Part shown: positions 1 through 11,548 of the stretch, in pieces
Layout: every line of letters starts with the position of its first letter
How positions within the stretch are numbered: the stretch's first letter is position 1
Assembly (NCBI GenBank): GCA_964016875.1
Contig: OZ024724.1
Location: 11,084,501 to 11,148,500, forward strand
Length of the DNA stretch: 64,000 nt
Origin: Fallopia convolvulus
Lineage: Eukaryota > Streptophyta > Magnoliopsida > Caryophyllales > Polygonaceae
Direction of reading: 5' to 3'
Position numbers and translations under genes: made by a program
Notes under the pieces: generated by a model
What the model saw: the letters and a program-made list of their open reading frames with translations, nothing else
What the model was told of the DNA's origin: nothing
The model's database searches: none

Positions 1-1403
1 CCCTGAATCTCCCTCGTCAGAACGTCCATCACAAGCGTAAAAAGGAAGGGACTTAAGGTTGAACCTTGATGTAGGCCCGCCTGCACCTTAAAAAACTCTG
101 TATCCCCGCCTGAGGTGCACACACTGGTCATCGAGCCCTCGTACATGTCACGGATTACCCGGATAAACGTGCCAGACACTTCCTTATCTACCAAACTTTC
201 CCAAATCAACTCTCTCGATACTCTATCATATGCTTTCTCCAAGTCGATGAAAACCATATGAAGATTCTTCTTCCTCTCTCTGTATGCCTATGTCAGCCTC
301 CTCAACAGGTGGATTGCTTCCATAGAAGACCTACCGGGCATAAAACCAAACTGGTTTTCTGACACTCTGACTAGCCTCCTCAGCCTCATCTCAATAGCCT
401 TCTCCCACATCTTCATTGTGTGGCTAAGCAGTTTGATTCCCCTTTAGTTGTTGCACTGTTGCACATCTCCCTTTTTCTTATATACTGGAATCAACTTACT
501 AAGCCTCCACTCATCCAGCATCTTGGCCATCCTGAAAATAACATTAAAGAGTGTTGTTAACCACTCTAGGACTCTCACTCCCGAACACTTCCAAACCTCC
601 ACCGGGATTTCATCTGGCCCTACTGCTCTCCTGTTACTCATATGACGGATCACCTCCTTTAATTCCTCCTTGGAGAAACGCCTGTAGAAACATATGGGGT
701 GCTCTCGGCTTTCTCGGTCCCCCAATTCGTGCCTACTCTCCTCCATCTCACAACCCTCATTCAGAAGACCACAAAAATACTTCTCCCACTGTTGTTTGAT
801 CTGTATGTCATCCACTAACTCCTGTCCATCTTCATCGTTGATGCATTTCACCCTGTCTATGTCTCTGCTCTTCCTTTCCCTTGGTTTAGCCATCCTGTAC
901 AAGACTCGTTCTCCACCCTTATCGTCCAAGGCCTTATATATGTCCTCAAACGCTTTCTCCTTAGCAGCTGCCACCACTCTCTTAGCTACCTTCTTTGCTG
1001 CCTTGAGCTCTGCCAACCTTGTTTCCCTCTCTGGTTCTGCATTTCTTAACCAAGCTTTGTAGGCTCGTTTTTCTTACCTAACCTTTTCTTGGACCTCATC
1101 ATTCCACCAAGCTACTGCCCTTCTGTTGCCAGAAAAGCCTCTTGACATACCCAACACGCAACAAGCCGCTCTGCAAATGCACTCTGCCAACTTGCCCCAC
1201 ATCTCGTTAGCATCGCTCCTCTCTAGCCAAGCATCCTTTATGTCTTCTTCCTCAAAGATCCTTTCTCTTAGGTCTTGTACGTTAGATTCAGAGAGGCGCC
1301 ACCACCTAATCCTCGAATGAGGGACCTTGTTTGCCTTTTTCATTCTACACGACCCCTTTATATCCAAAACCAGCAACCTGTGTTTCAAAATCAAATTATA
1401 CAC
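1..1403 (-). mobile_element. LINE (L1-type) ORF2 fragment, broken
   Basis: The minus strand encodes part of a plant LINE ORF2: the linker after the endonuclease and the N-terminal half of the reverse transcriptase, whose normal role is target-primed reverse transcription. Visible blocks in order are RRAVAWWNDEVQEKVR (near 1090), RRAVGPDEIPVEVWK (near 600), NQFGFMPGRSSMEAIHLLRR (near 330), HMVFIDLEKAYDRV (near 230) and QAGLHQGSTLSPFLF (near 60). All lie in one frame, interrupted by TAA at 1074-1076, TAA at 444-446 (a Tyr codon in the usual NNYRGI block) and TAG at 288-290. The upstream endonuclease is missing and the rest of the RT runs off the left edge of the window. It is a dead 5'-truncated copy. 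Confidence 0.9.
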
Positions 1404-1959
1404 TTACGTTTCAAAATACATTTAGGTTAATAAAAGCAAAATGTTTCAGAATATAAACGGATTGAATCTATAAACACTAAGGTAATATGAAACTCTCGTA
1501 CTAATAATGAATTGTGTGATTCAAGACATCCAACAATAACTTATTTAAAGCATTGTGTGATTCAAGACATCCAACAATAACTTATTCAAAGCTTTTAGGT
1601 CCAATTACACTATGAAAGTAGAAAGTTTAGCAAAAGATAAAAGCATTCTAAGTAAATAACTTGTTATAAGTGGTTTGTATGTGTCTAATCTTAAAACGTT
1701 CATGACTTTTTGCTCAAATGTCAGATTGGAGCGTATAATATATCAAATCGAAGCGATTAACACGAGGAACATATATACTAATTTTTTTTTGGATTGGGCG
1801 GCCATGGCCCACTCCCGCTCCCATATAGCTCCGCCTCTTGCTAGACAGTTGGAGCATATCGACTCTTTTAGTGAAAATTGAAATAAATCGACCTTCTAGT
1901 AAGGGTTGTCTAAATCCTCCATATTATCATATGCAAAACAAAAGAGCAAGTTCATTTCA
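1404..1959. other. No gene; AT-rich intergenic DNA
   Basis: AT-rich sequence upstream of the LINE fragment with only short chance ORFs. The one structure I see is the 41-bp tandem duplication listed separately. Confidence 0.6.
1511..1592. repeat. 41-bp tandem duplication
   Basis: Two adjacent copies (1511-1551 and 1552-1592) beginning ATTGTGTGATTC differ at one base (T versus C near the end of each copy). Confidence 0.9.
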
Positions 1960-2600
1960 CATTTTGATTTTATTTCAAAATAATTGTTAAACCCAATATG
2001 TATATATTTTATATTGGGTGCCCAACATACTCGTTTAAGAGGATCAAGTCGGACATAGTTCTCAAAAGAGGTATTTAATTTTATTATCGACTTTATCTTA
2101 TGTTTGAAAGTTAACTTAAATTTTGTGCATCAACTCGATATTATGTTGAAAAAGTTTTTCACAAAGCCCATAAAGAGCATCAAATTATACATGGTTCTAA
2201 AAAAGAGAACGAGTATTTTAAATAAATTTTTTATGTGTGTGCGACTGTACTTAGTATATATTGTATTTAATACCAAGTTCCTATGTAGCCAATGGAGACG
2301 TCAAGTCATTACGTAGTTCTCAAGCAAGACCATTTAAATATGATGTATGGTCTTAATTTAATTTTAATTAAGGTTGTGATTGAACTCAACGAGCATTTAC
2401 GCGCTTTATTTCAAGTGTCATACGTACCCTTTTAAAAATGATCAAATCGTACGTAGTTCTATAAAAAAAACACATATATTAGTTTATTTTATTTAAGATT
2501 TGCGACTGAACTTGATTTGATTAATTTTTATCAAGTTTCCTAAGTAGTTCATGAAAGAACATCAAGTACTCACGTAGTTCTTCAAATTGATTAAGATGGT
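1960..2600 (+). repeat. Diverged tandem repeat array, 120-140 bp units
   Basis: At least five degenerate units each end in a version of TCAAGTC..ACGTAGTTCT; the ends lie at about 2062, 2198, 2320, 2460 and 2581, giving periods of 136, 122, 140 and 121 bp. Several units also hold a block like TGCGACTGAACTTGA and an internal CCTA.GTA.CC block. There is no convincing ORF. Related single copies occur near 49.24 and 49.6 kb, so this is a dispersed family. Its class is unknown to me. Confidence 0.6.
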
Positions 2601-3919
2601 TATAACCTTGAATACGCAGTTATTACCATATTAGCCAAAATTGCTTATAAATTAAAATATATTCCCATATTGGGCCACCTATGCAATTATCTTACTTTGG
2701 TGGGTGACTTTTGGCAAATTAAATCAAATTCGGATTTACCAGCAAAGAAATATTCCATGCCACCGACTTGATTTTTGTCTTATCATTTGGCTAATTATTC
2801 ATTAATTTAACCAAATAGTTATATAAGAGATTATTCTAGTGTCATATATAACACCAATATATATAGTGAATCTCCATTGAAATTGCATGGAATATGTCAT
2901 TTAGTTTGTGTATATCTTATATACCTAGTTTTATATTTTTTTTGAATACCAGATTGACCAAATATTCCATTTAATTTGTGAGAAACACCAGAATGATCAT
3001 GAGAAAATTCAAGCAAAAAGCGGAAGTTTTATACAGCATTGCTTAATGATCATTAAGATATAGGCTTGAAAATCAAATTGGAAGTAGATGACATAGTTCA
3101 ATGCTTAACTAGTACAACACTGCTGAAGAAAGCACAAACAAATTCGAATCTTTACAGATTAACCTAATTGAGAAGTGAAAGAAAAAATGAGTTTGTAAAT
3201 CTAATTTCGCATATATGAACTGAACTCATATTACAATCACCAGATGACAACTGAATGTTTTACATTTTTTTTCGGGTCGAATCCAGTTTGACGTTTCCGA
3301 ACTTGAAGGTATAGCCACAAGTTATCAATTAAATGCAATCAAAGAGAAGAATCCAATTCAGTGGTGCAAGCACAAATTTCAAATTGAGATCAGCCCAAAT
3401 TAAATGCAATGTATGTGATTTTCTTACGTGAAACATAATAGTCAGAGAGTCAAAATATCTGAGGAAGAGACTCATATGGTGTCACATTTTGATTACTTCA
3501 ACCCCAATTGTTACACTCAATAACTCTGATATACACCACATGTCACATACTCACATGTATAAGCAAATTACTTTATAGTTTACACACATGACACTTTTAT
3601 TAGTTGTTAGTTAATGCACATGTATTGTCATCCAGTAGCACTTATTCATAAGATTATATACACTATGCCAGTAGAACCCAAAATCACAAAGATTATATAC
3701 ACTATCCAGTAGCACATATTCAGAATTTCTCCCAAAAAAAGGAAAAAGAAGAAGGAAAAATAGAATAGGGGTGGTAACTATCAAAAGGGAAAGCACAAGA
3801 TACACAAGATCATCAACTGAGCATACGAAGGAAATAATTATTAGCATCGCAGAATACCCATCTGGCCAAAGCCAACTTTTTCACATGCCCTTCACCGATA
3901 AGGAATATTCTATTGATCA
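2601..3919. other. No gene recognised
   Basis: AT-rich DNA preceding Copia element A. A short repeat of about 38-40 bp (AGATTATATACACTAT plus CCAGTAG) recurs about 2.5 times at 3631-3722. The ORF on the minus strand at 3611-3847 is hydrophobic, low in complexity and resembles nothing I know. Confidence 0.5.
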
Positions 3920-3924
3920 TCATC

Positions 3925-4160
3925 TGATGAGATACCCAACTCTAAGCGTCAGCAAAACCGACTTAGGAGGAGCGTGCAAGTGGAGCGCGTAATAGAATTA
4001 AGAGCGGGAAATTCATCTTGAACATTCAATGTATCTAGATGCACTCTTGCATAAAAACAGAGTTGTATAAATGTCTTGTACTTGTACAACAGAAGATCAA
4101 TAACACATTCTCAATTTTCCTTCTCTTCTTTCTCTCGTTCTCTTCCACCACAATGTAACA
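3925..4160 (+). repeat. 5' LTR of Copia A
   Basis: It starts TGATGAGATACCC, ends CCACAATGTAACA, and is followed directly by a tRNA-iMet primer site. A TATA-like GTTGTATAAATG lies near 4062. It matches 10358-10595 almost throughout. Confidence 0.93.
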
Positions 4161-4172
4161 TGGTATCAAAGC
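4161..4172 (+). other. Primer binding site (tRNA-iMet) of Copia A
   Basis: TGGTATCAAAGC directly follows the 5' LTR and is complementary to the 3' end of initiator tRNA-Met, the usual Copia primer. Confidence 0.9.
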
Positions 4173-4250
4173 ACTTAGTGCTTCTCGATCATTTTTTCTG
4201 GTCAAATTTCCTTCAAATTCAATTTGTTCTTCGTCTTTACCACAAGAAGG

Positions 4251-5170
4251 ATGACTGTTACAAAAGTTCAGACTCAGGTGGATACACGTCCAGGAAAGGA
4301 TTTTACGGATCCGCTTTATCTGTATCTTGGAGATGCCCCTGGTTTTATTCTAGTTCAACAACAATTTGATGGTAAAGGATTCAGAGAATGGAAGCGATCC
4401 ATGCGCATCGCACTATCATCAAAGAACAAGTTGCGTTTCGTGAATGGAGTTTTCAAGAAACCAGATCCAAATTCTCCAAGCTTTGTCGTATGGGAACGAG
4501 TGAATGACATGATCATGTCTTGGTTACTCAACGGTTTAAGTGCAGAAATCAGAAGTTCAGTCATTTACAATGACACAGCTGAGGCGATCTGGAGAGAGCT
4601 CGATGCACGCTATGGCCAAGTCAGTGGTGTACAACTTTATTCCATCCAGAAAGAATTGATGTCTCTGTCGCAAGGATCTTTGTCAATTTCAAGCTATTAC
4701 ACCAAAATGAAGGCCTTATGGGATGAATTGAGTGGTCAGTGACGTTTTCCTAGTTGTTCTTGTGGATCAATCTCGGCTATTCTCAAGTATGAAGAAGAAC
4801 AGAAGTTAATCCAGTTTCTCATGGGACTAAATGAGAGTTATAATGTCACTAGGGGGAATCTTCTTATGATTCAACCTCTTCCAGATGATAATCAGGCATA
4901 TAATACGCTTTTAAACGAGGAAACACCGCGTGAGATAAAGAATCAATCCACGATTCTGACCGAATCTGCCTCATTTCATGTTGATTCCAAGAAAGGATGA
5001 CATTCCTCCACTGATCAACAGGCATAAAGCAAGAAGACAGGCTTGTACCATACTAATTCCAAGAAGAAGAACCATAATGTGGATAAATGTTACCACATTT
5101 TCGGTTTCCCTAAGGACGAAAACAAGAAAGCTTCCGCCAATACAGCAGAATCACATGGAGGAAATGATGC
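4251..5170 (+). pseudogene. Copia A gag, broken
   Basis: The ATG at 4251 opens a Gag of the plant UBN2/retrotransposon-gag type: a conserved N-terminal segment (DPLYLYLGDAPGFILV), then FREWKRSMRIALSSKNK, then the capsid-like region LWDELSGQ. TGA at 4740-4742 ends the first reading block. The same frame continues with recognisable Gag (KYEEEQKLIQFLMGLNESYN) and meets further stops near 4998 and 5025. The zinc-knuckle region is reduced to a remnant around DKCYHIFGFP. Gag would package the element RNA in cytoplasmic particles; this copy cannot make a full protein. Confidence 0.88.
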
Positions 5171-7206
5171 AGGATCAAGCTCACACAGAGGTGTTCAGGA
5201 ACTGACAGCAGAGCAATACTCTCAACTCATGAAGCTCCTTCAAAGCAAAGATCATAAGGTATCAGACTTGGGGAGTGACTTTGCAGGGTTTGCAGGTAAC
5301 ACTTTTGAACATATAAGTTCTTCTCACACTTGGATATTAGATACCGGAGCTAGCAACCATATGTGTCATGATAGAAGCCTATTTTCCTTCCTCACGAAAC
5401 CTAAACGACCTTTATCCATTAAATTGCCCAATGGAGAGTCCTTGTCGGTTAATTTCAGTGGATCTGTTGCAATTTCTGGTCATTTAGAACTTAAAGATGT
5501 TCTTTATATGCTTGGTTTTTGATGCAACCTACTGTCTATTGGGAAATTGGTTAGATATCAACAGTGTAATGTGGTTTTTACACCTCAATTATGCATAATG
5601 CAGGATGGAAGGATGAAGAGGCCTATGATCCTTGGTAGATGCTTGCGGGATCTGTATTTTTCTGAAAAAGAAGGTTGTGAAACTACTCAAAGTTACAAGA
5701 AGATAGAGAGCAACAAGTTACTACATAATACATGTATAGATAATTCCATGACCTTTCATGTAGATGCTCATACTTGGCATCATAGATTAGGTCACTTGGC
5801 TTTCCCTAGAACAAAAGCCTTGTCAATTTCAGATATGATTGATAATGGAACAGAAAGTGTTTTTGAAGTTTGTGCTAGAACCAAACAACACAAATTACCT
5901 TTTCAACATAGTGCTATAAACGCTACTAAACCCTTTCAAATGTTACATGTTGATGTATGGGGTCCATTTAAGGCCACTAAATATAATGGATTTTGTTACA
6001 ATTGTTGATGATTACAGTCGCTCTACATGGGTTCATTTGCTTTCTTGTAAGGGTGATTCTTTTTCCATCCTTCAAGCATTCATCACACTGGTGGAAAAGC
6101 AATATAACAGTTCAGTTCAAACAGTCCGGACTGATAATGCACTGGAACTTGGATTTGCAGCATATTTTGCTTCTAAAGGCATCGTCCATCAGACTTCATG
6201 TGTTGCCACACCACAACAGAATGGTGTGGTAGAGCGCAAACACATACATATTCTAGAGGTGGCTCGAGCTTTGTTGTTTCAATCTAGACTTCCACTCAAA
6301 TATTGGGGTGACAGTGTTTTGACTATTGTTCATATTATCAACAGGATTCCATCTTCAGTCCTCAGAGGTAAGAGTCCATTTGAGTTGATTCATAATCAAC
6401 AACCAAATTATACTCATTTAAGAGCCTTTGGTTGCTTATGGTTTGCTTCAACCTTAAAACAAGGGCGACATAAATTTCAGGCAAGAGCTTTCCCTTGTGT
6501 GTTCTTAGGATACCCATTTGGGAAAAAGGCCTACAAAGTTCTTAACCTTGATACCCATACAGTTCAATATTCTCGTGATGTTGTCTTTCACGAGCACTTC
6601 TTTCCTTACCAACAAACCACTCATAACACCATTTTTTCTTCCTTACCAAATTCTTATTATGATGAAGATGTTCATTCCTTACCACAAAATATACCTTCAT
6701 CTTTTTCACCACCACCTAATTCTCCACATTTTTCACCTCCTAATAACCAACCTATCCCAAACAATTTGCGTAGAACCACCAGAATAAGCCACCCTCCTCC
6801 TCATCTTCAAGATTATGTATGCCATGCTACATCTTCCGATCATTTCTGCTGTCATACTCTTACTAACACAATTAAATTCCCTCATATCACCACATCCAGC
6901 ATTCTTGCTCCTACAACTGAACCATCCTCTTATCATGATGCTTGCAAGTTCTCTGAGTGGCAACACGCCATGACACAAGAGTTCTTAGCACTTGAATCAA
7001 ATCAAACATGGGACATTGTAGCTTTACCAAAAGGAAAAAAACCCATAAGTTGCAAATGGGTGTATAAGGTGAAGCACAAGTCAGATGGCAGTATTGAGAG
7101 GTATAAGGCTCGACTTGTAGTCAGGGGATTCACACAAAAAGAAGGCATTCACTACACAGAAACATTTTCTCCAGTAGTTAAAATGACTACAATCAGGGTT
7201 TTGGTC
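5171..7206 (+). pseudogene. Copia A pol, 5' part: protease, integrase, RT start
   Basis: The protease has its active-site block WILDTGASNHMC near 5334. A TGA at 5520-5522 breaks the frame just before CNLLSIGKL. The GAG-pre-integrase HHCC region (HRLGHLAFPR...CARTKQHKLPF) follows, then the integrase core with catalytic blocks HVDVWGPF, RTDNALE and QNGVVERKH. A frameshift near 5985-5995 separates the first core Asp from the rest. The RT begins at WKWVYKVKH-like sequence (CKWVYKVKHKSDGSIERYKA) and is cut by the hAT-like insertion at 7207-7214. Confidence 0.9.
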
Positions 7207-7461
7207 ACTGTGGCTAGGGGTGTCAATCGGGCGGGTTGGGTTGGGTTTGGGTCGGGTCAATTCAGTTTCGGGTAAGTTCGGATTCGGGTCAAATTCGGAT
7301 ATTTTGAAAATCGGGTCAAATTGGGTTGGATCATTTCGGGTCGGGTGCTCAATTAATCGGGCAAAGTCGTGTTTCGGGTCAATTTCGGTCGGGTCATTTA
7401 GTTTTCGGTTCAACTTGATTTCGGATAAGTCCAGTTTCGGGTTTAGTTAGTTTTGGATTTA

Positions 7462-7705
7462 GGGTGTGTTCGTTTGTACTTATATTGTGTACTTATAAGC
7501 ACAAAAATGCTTATATGCAAAAATAAGCACATAAGCATTGCCGAACACACATTTCTCCCATATTTTAAGCAACGTGTAAGCAGTTGCTTATAAGCAAAAA
7601 AAAATAATCAACACCCCCCATGCTTATCGGTTTAAGCATGCTTATCCCATAAAAATGTAAGCACATGAGCCCCACCTCAAAATATTTTTAATACCCACAT
7701 AAACT

Positions 7706-7744
<39 letters not shown>

Positions 7745-8649
7745 TATACCCCCTCTTCCTCTGGTACACTACCAGCCACATCGTCGACCGACGATATCGA
7801 TGATCGCCGCCTCTCTATCATCGTCGACGAAGGACGAAGAAGACCGGCATCTATCACCCTCCCTCCTCTGCAATGGAGAAGCGGCAGCGTACAAGGAGGA
7901 ATCAGGCCGGAAAGACGGACTCGGGAGAAAGAACCAGAGAGGAATCACGACGGAAAGAGAATCGGGACGGAACGACGGACTTGGGATAAAGAACTCGTCA
8001 CCACCGGCATATGTCTACAAATTTGTCTCCAAAATTTACCGGTTTGAACTCGTCGTTCTCAATTGAAATTTGTTTCTAATTGTCACCCAATCTGCCTCCT
8101 CAAAAAGTCTACAAATTCGTCTCCTAAATTGATCGGACTTGAGAAGGAGGACGAACGAATGTCGGAAGACCGCCGACGTGGAGGAGGAGGACGGACGAAC
8201 GCCAACGTACTAATGCTCAGATCTGTCTACAAATTCGTCTCCAAAACCAATTAGTTTGAACTTGTCCTTCATTCAATTAGAGAACCAGGAAGGGCGACGG
8301 AATCGGGAAAGAACCAGAGAACGACGGAAGAACCGGAGAGAACCAGGAAGGACGACGGAATCAGGAAAAAAATTCTCACCGCCGACAATCTAGCATATAT
8401 CATCTTCTATGCCTTCAATGTCCACAAATTTTATAAAAAAAGTGTTTTTAAATATTTTATTAAAAATGATTTTAAGGGTATTTTGGTCATTTCCTTAATT
8501 ACCTTTTGAAAATCAGCAAACCCTCCAACCGAACACCACTTGCTTACAGCAAAAATAAGTTTTTACTTATATGCATTAGAAATAAGTTTTTACTTATCAG
8601 CATAATCCACTTCAAGTAACTTATCAGCAAAGTTTACCCGAACGCACCT
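7462..8649. mobile_element. PIF/Harbinger-like element inside the hAT element
   Basis: The ends GGGTGTGTTCG and CGAACGCACCT are imperfect inverted repeats, flanked by TTA at 7459-7461 and 8650-8652. A 3-bp TTA duplication and GGG-type TIRs fit PIF/Harbinger. Subterminal DNA carries many TAAGCA/TGCTTA words. The centre holds a CT microsatellite and repetitive GGGA/ACCAGAGA-type sequence with short ORFs (7800-8254) that look non-coding. No transposase is present. Confidence 0.72.
7710..7741 (+). repeat. (CT)n microsatellite
   Basis: About 16 CT dinucleotides in a row inside the PIF/Harbinger-like insert. Confidence 0.95.
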
Positions 8650-9201
8650 TTAGTCGGATTTCGGGTGAGTCGGGTTTCGGGTTTTTCGGATTTTGGGTGA
8701 ATTGGATTTTAACTTTGACCGAATTTCCGATTAATCTGATTTCGAGTAAGCCGGATTTTGATTCAGGCCATATATCGAATGATGATTTTTTGTAGTTTAA
8801 CTACTCTAGGGTCTAAATATTTAATGTAATATTTAATTTAAAAACATATTTATAATAAATTTTCACTATTATTAATATTTTAAAACATAATGTAATTTTC
8901 GGATGGTTTCGGGTCGGGTAACTTATGATTTTCGAATGGTTTCGGGTCGGGTAACTTCGGATTTTGGAGGACTTCGGGTCGGGTAGCATCGGATATCGGG
9001 TTGCATCAGGCTTAGCCCATTCGGGTATAATCGATTTTGGGTTAATCTCGGGTTCGAATTTTTTCGGATTCGGGTCAAATCAGTTCAGATCAAACATGTC
9101 TTGTGTATAAAACTTTTTATCTTTTTTCGGGTCGGGTCGGGTTTGGAGTCAAGCGGGTCGGGTGGGTTTTTCGGGTCGGGTTTGACAGCCCTAACTGTGG
9201 C

Positions 9202-10345
9202 TATGAAGAATGGTTGGGAAATTACTCAACTAGATGTGAATAATGCTTTTCTTCGTGGTGATCTTCATGAAGAAGTATACATGGCTGTTCCACTTGGTCT
9301 AGAAGTATAAAAAGGGAAAGTTTGCAAACTTAAGAAGTCACTTTATGGGCTTAAACAAGCTAGTCGTCAGTGGTACTCTAAGCTTTCTCAAGCTCTTCGA
9401 ACCAGAGGCTATAAGCAATCCTTGAATGATTACTCCTTGTTTTCCAAACAAGATGGTGACTCATGTACTTATGTGGCAGTTTATGTTGATGATGTGCTGC
9501 TTACAGGGAATAATTCAGGGGAAATTTGTGATTTAAAAGCCTTCCTGGATCATGAATTCAAGATAAAAGATCTGGGGCAACTTCATTTCTTCTTAGGAAT
9601 TGAATTTACAAGAACTCCTAAAGGCATTATGATGCTTCAGCAAAAGTTCATTAATGAGACTGTTCAAGAGTTCGGTTGTCAACATAGTAGCTCTGTAGTT
9701 GGTCCCTTGGAGTTGCATTCAAAAGCATTGTTCGAGGAAGGCATTCCACTTGCTGATTCAACAGCATACAGAAAGCTTGTGGGCAAACTCAGCTTTGTTG
9801 TGCACACCAGACCTGATATTTCCTTTTTTGTTCAATTCCTCAGTCAGTTTATGCAATCCCCAACTGTTCTACACATGAAAGCAGCCCTTCACACCCTTCG
9901 ATATCTCAAGACTACCATACATAGAGCTTTATTCATCAATGTTGATTTATCTTTCTCCATGACAGCTTTTTGTGATGCAGACTGGGCATCCTGTCCACTC
10001 ACTAGGCGCTCAATATGTGGGTTTGTTATATTTTTGGGAGGCAGTCCGATTTCATGGAAGTCAAAGAAGCAGACCAATGTTTCAGGTCACTGGCATTAAT
10101 CCTATACCCGTTTAATGTGACAATCAAGCAGCTCTTCACATTGCTCGAAACCTAGTTTTTCATGAGCGTATGAAGCATATTGACCTTGATTGTCACTATG
10201 TTCGTGAACGCTTGATTGATGGAATGATTTATCTTCATCATGTTCCAACACAACATCAACTAGCAGACGTCTTAACCAAGGCTTTGCCAGGATATCATTT
10301 GCCTTCCCTTCTTGACAAACTCGGTGTCATTCAACATGCCTCCAG
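9202..10345 (+). pseudogene. Copia A pol, 3' part: RT end and RNase H, deleted
   Basis: Reading resumes after the insertion with ITQLDVNNAFLRGDLHEEV, a TAA after GLEV near 9308, KSLYGLKQASRQWY, and the RT catalytic box VYVDDVLLTG near 9480. RNase H begins with FCDADWASCPLTRRS but stops at KKQTNVSG (about 10085). The expected AEAEY segment is deleted, and the last part (NQAALHIARN, KHIDLDCHYVRE, QLADVLTKALPG) continues in another frame from about 10120 to the polypurine tract. With the insertion, stops and deletion no active polymerase can be made. Confidence 0.9.
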
Positions 10346-10357
10346 TTTGAGGGGGGA
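10346..10357 (+). other. Polypurine tract of Copia A
   Basis: TTTGAGGGGGGA directly abuts the 3' LTR start TGATGAAATACCC; it is the expected plus-strand primer. Confidence 0.85.
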
Positions 10358-10595
10358 TGATGAAATACCCGACTCTTCCACATCAGCAAAACCGATTTAG
10401 GAGGAGCATGCAAGTGGAGCGTGTAACAGAATTAAGAGCGGGAAATTTCATCTTGAACATTCAATGTATCGAGATGCACTCTTGCATAAAAACAGAGTTG
10501 TATAAATGTATTGTACTTGTACAACAGAAGATCAATAACACATTCTCAATTTTCCTTCTCTTCTTTCTCTCGTTCCCTTCCACCACAATGTAACA
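10358..10595 (+). repeat. 3' LTR of Copia A
   Basis: It starts TGATGAAATACCC, ends AATGTAACA, and is followed by the TSD copy TCATC. Slightly longer than the 5' LTR because of small indels. Confidence 0.93.
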
Positions 10596-10600
10596 TCATC

Positions 10601-11548
10601 CTTGTTCAAAACACATCCAAATCCAAGATACAAACCAAACAAAGTTCAAATTGGTCAAAGATGTTCAAGATCTAAATCATTCAAATTCCATACCATACAA
10701 ATCCAGATAACAATTAACAAAATCCATATAAAAAAAGAGTCATATAATACAAAGAAAACATTACAAATTCTTAGAAGGCCCTCTGTTGAATCAGGTTCTG
10801 GTGCCAATAGAAGCGAAGATCCCAATCAAAGGAAAGTTTGGCCAAGATTTTGAAGAATTGGTCGATTAATTCAGCACAACCTATATTCTATACTACTTTA
10901 TGATATTGTTTTTAGATAAAGCACAAGATGAATCAACACATACCTACTTCAGCAGCAGCCAAAAGCTAAAACAAATCTGACAATATATTTGATTACAACC
11001 ACAAATTGATCAGACGACGATGCCGATGGAAAAGAAATCAAGAGGCGGAAGAGATTGAGTAGGAGGAAGAGAAGATGGTTTAGGGTTTACGCACAGATTA
11101 AGAGAGATTGATTAGGCGAGAGAGAAGGATTCTAGAAGATAGATTTGGTTTTGGGTTTATGCGCGCGATATTGCTCAAGTTTTAGACTTTCAGTACGCGT
11201 AACCTGTGTAATTTGGATTTCATGAAATTTTGCCCTCCAAAAATACGAATTGGGATCAGGTACGAATGATGGCTATAGTGCTTTATGCCGGCATCTATCA
11301 GTCGTTGGGTTTGTTGTTTCAATGGCCACGATTGCCTCTACGCATTTAAGTGAGTTTTAATCAAAGTAATACACAGAGGGGTATTCTCGTCTTTTCATGT
11401 TTCTTTTATCTCCTTCCTCACACTCGATCAAAACCTTTCTTCACGCTCGATTCCGAAAAGTTGAGCCTTTCGATCTGGTCTGAATCATAGTCTTCGCCTT
11501 CTTATTCCTCGTGTTTCCTCTCTGGTTTCTCTCCGACATTTGCTGACA
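10601..11548. other. No gene recognised; MULE upstream region
   Basis: Sequence between Copia A and the transposase start. The ORF at 10602-10853 is unlike anything I know. 11380-11548 reads as a plausible 5' leader (CT-rich, ending just before the ATG at 11549). Confidence 0.5.

Larger units (their letters stand above)
7215..9193. mobile_element. hAT-like non-autonomous transposon in Copia A
   Basis: The ends are TAGGGGTGTCAA and TTGACAGCCCTA, imperfect terminal inverted repeats, flanked by an 8-bp direct duplication ACTGTGGC (7207-7214 and 9194-9201). Eight-bp TSDs and TAGGG-type ends fit the hAT superfamily. Subterminal regions are packed with CGGGT/TTCGGGTCGGGT repeats on one strand (7230-7440 and 8650-9180), a common arrangement for transposase-binding sites. 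No transposase ORF is visible. It separates the RT of the host Copia into two halves. Confidence 0.85.
3925..10595 (+). mobile_element. Copia LTR retrotransposon A, complete ends, coding broken
   Basis: A Ty1/Copia element is bounded by related LTRs (3925-4160 and 10358-10595) and a 5-bp target duplication TCATC (3920-3924 and 10596-10600). Domain order is gag, protease, integrase, reverse transcriptase, RNase H, as expected for Copia. It cannot be autonomous: there are in-frame stops in gag, a frameshift near 5990, a 1979-bp DNA transposon in the RT, and an internal deletion in RNase H. By eye the LTRs differ at more than ten positions plus small indels, so the insertion is not recent. Confidence 0.95.

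Noticed and set aside
3611..3847. 78-residue hydrophobic ORF on the minus strand
   Set aside because: Low complexity, overlaps a short tandem repeat, no family resemblance.
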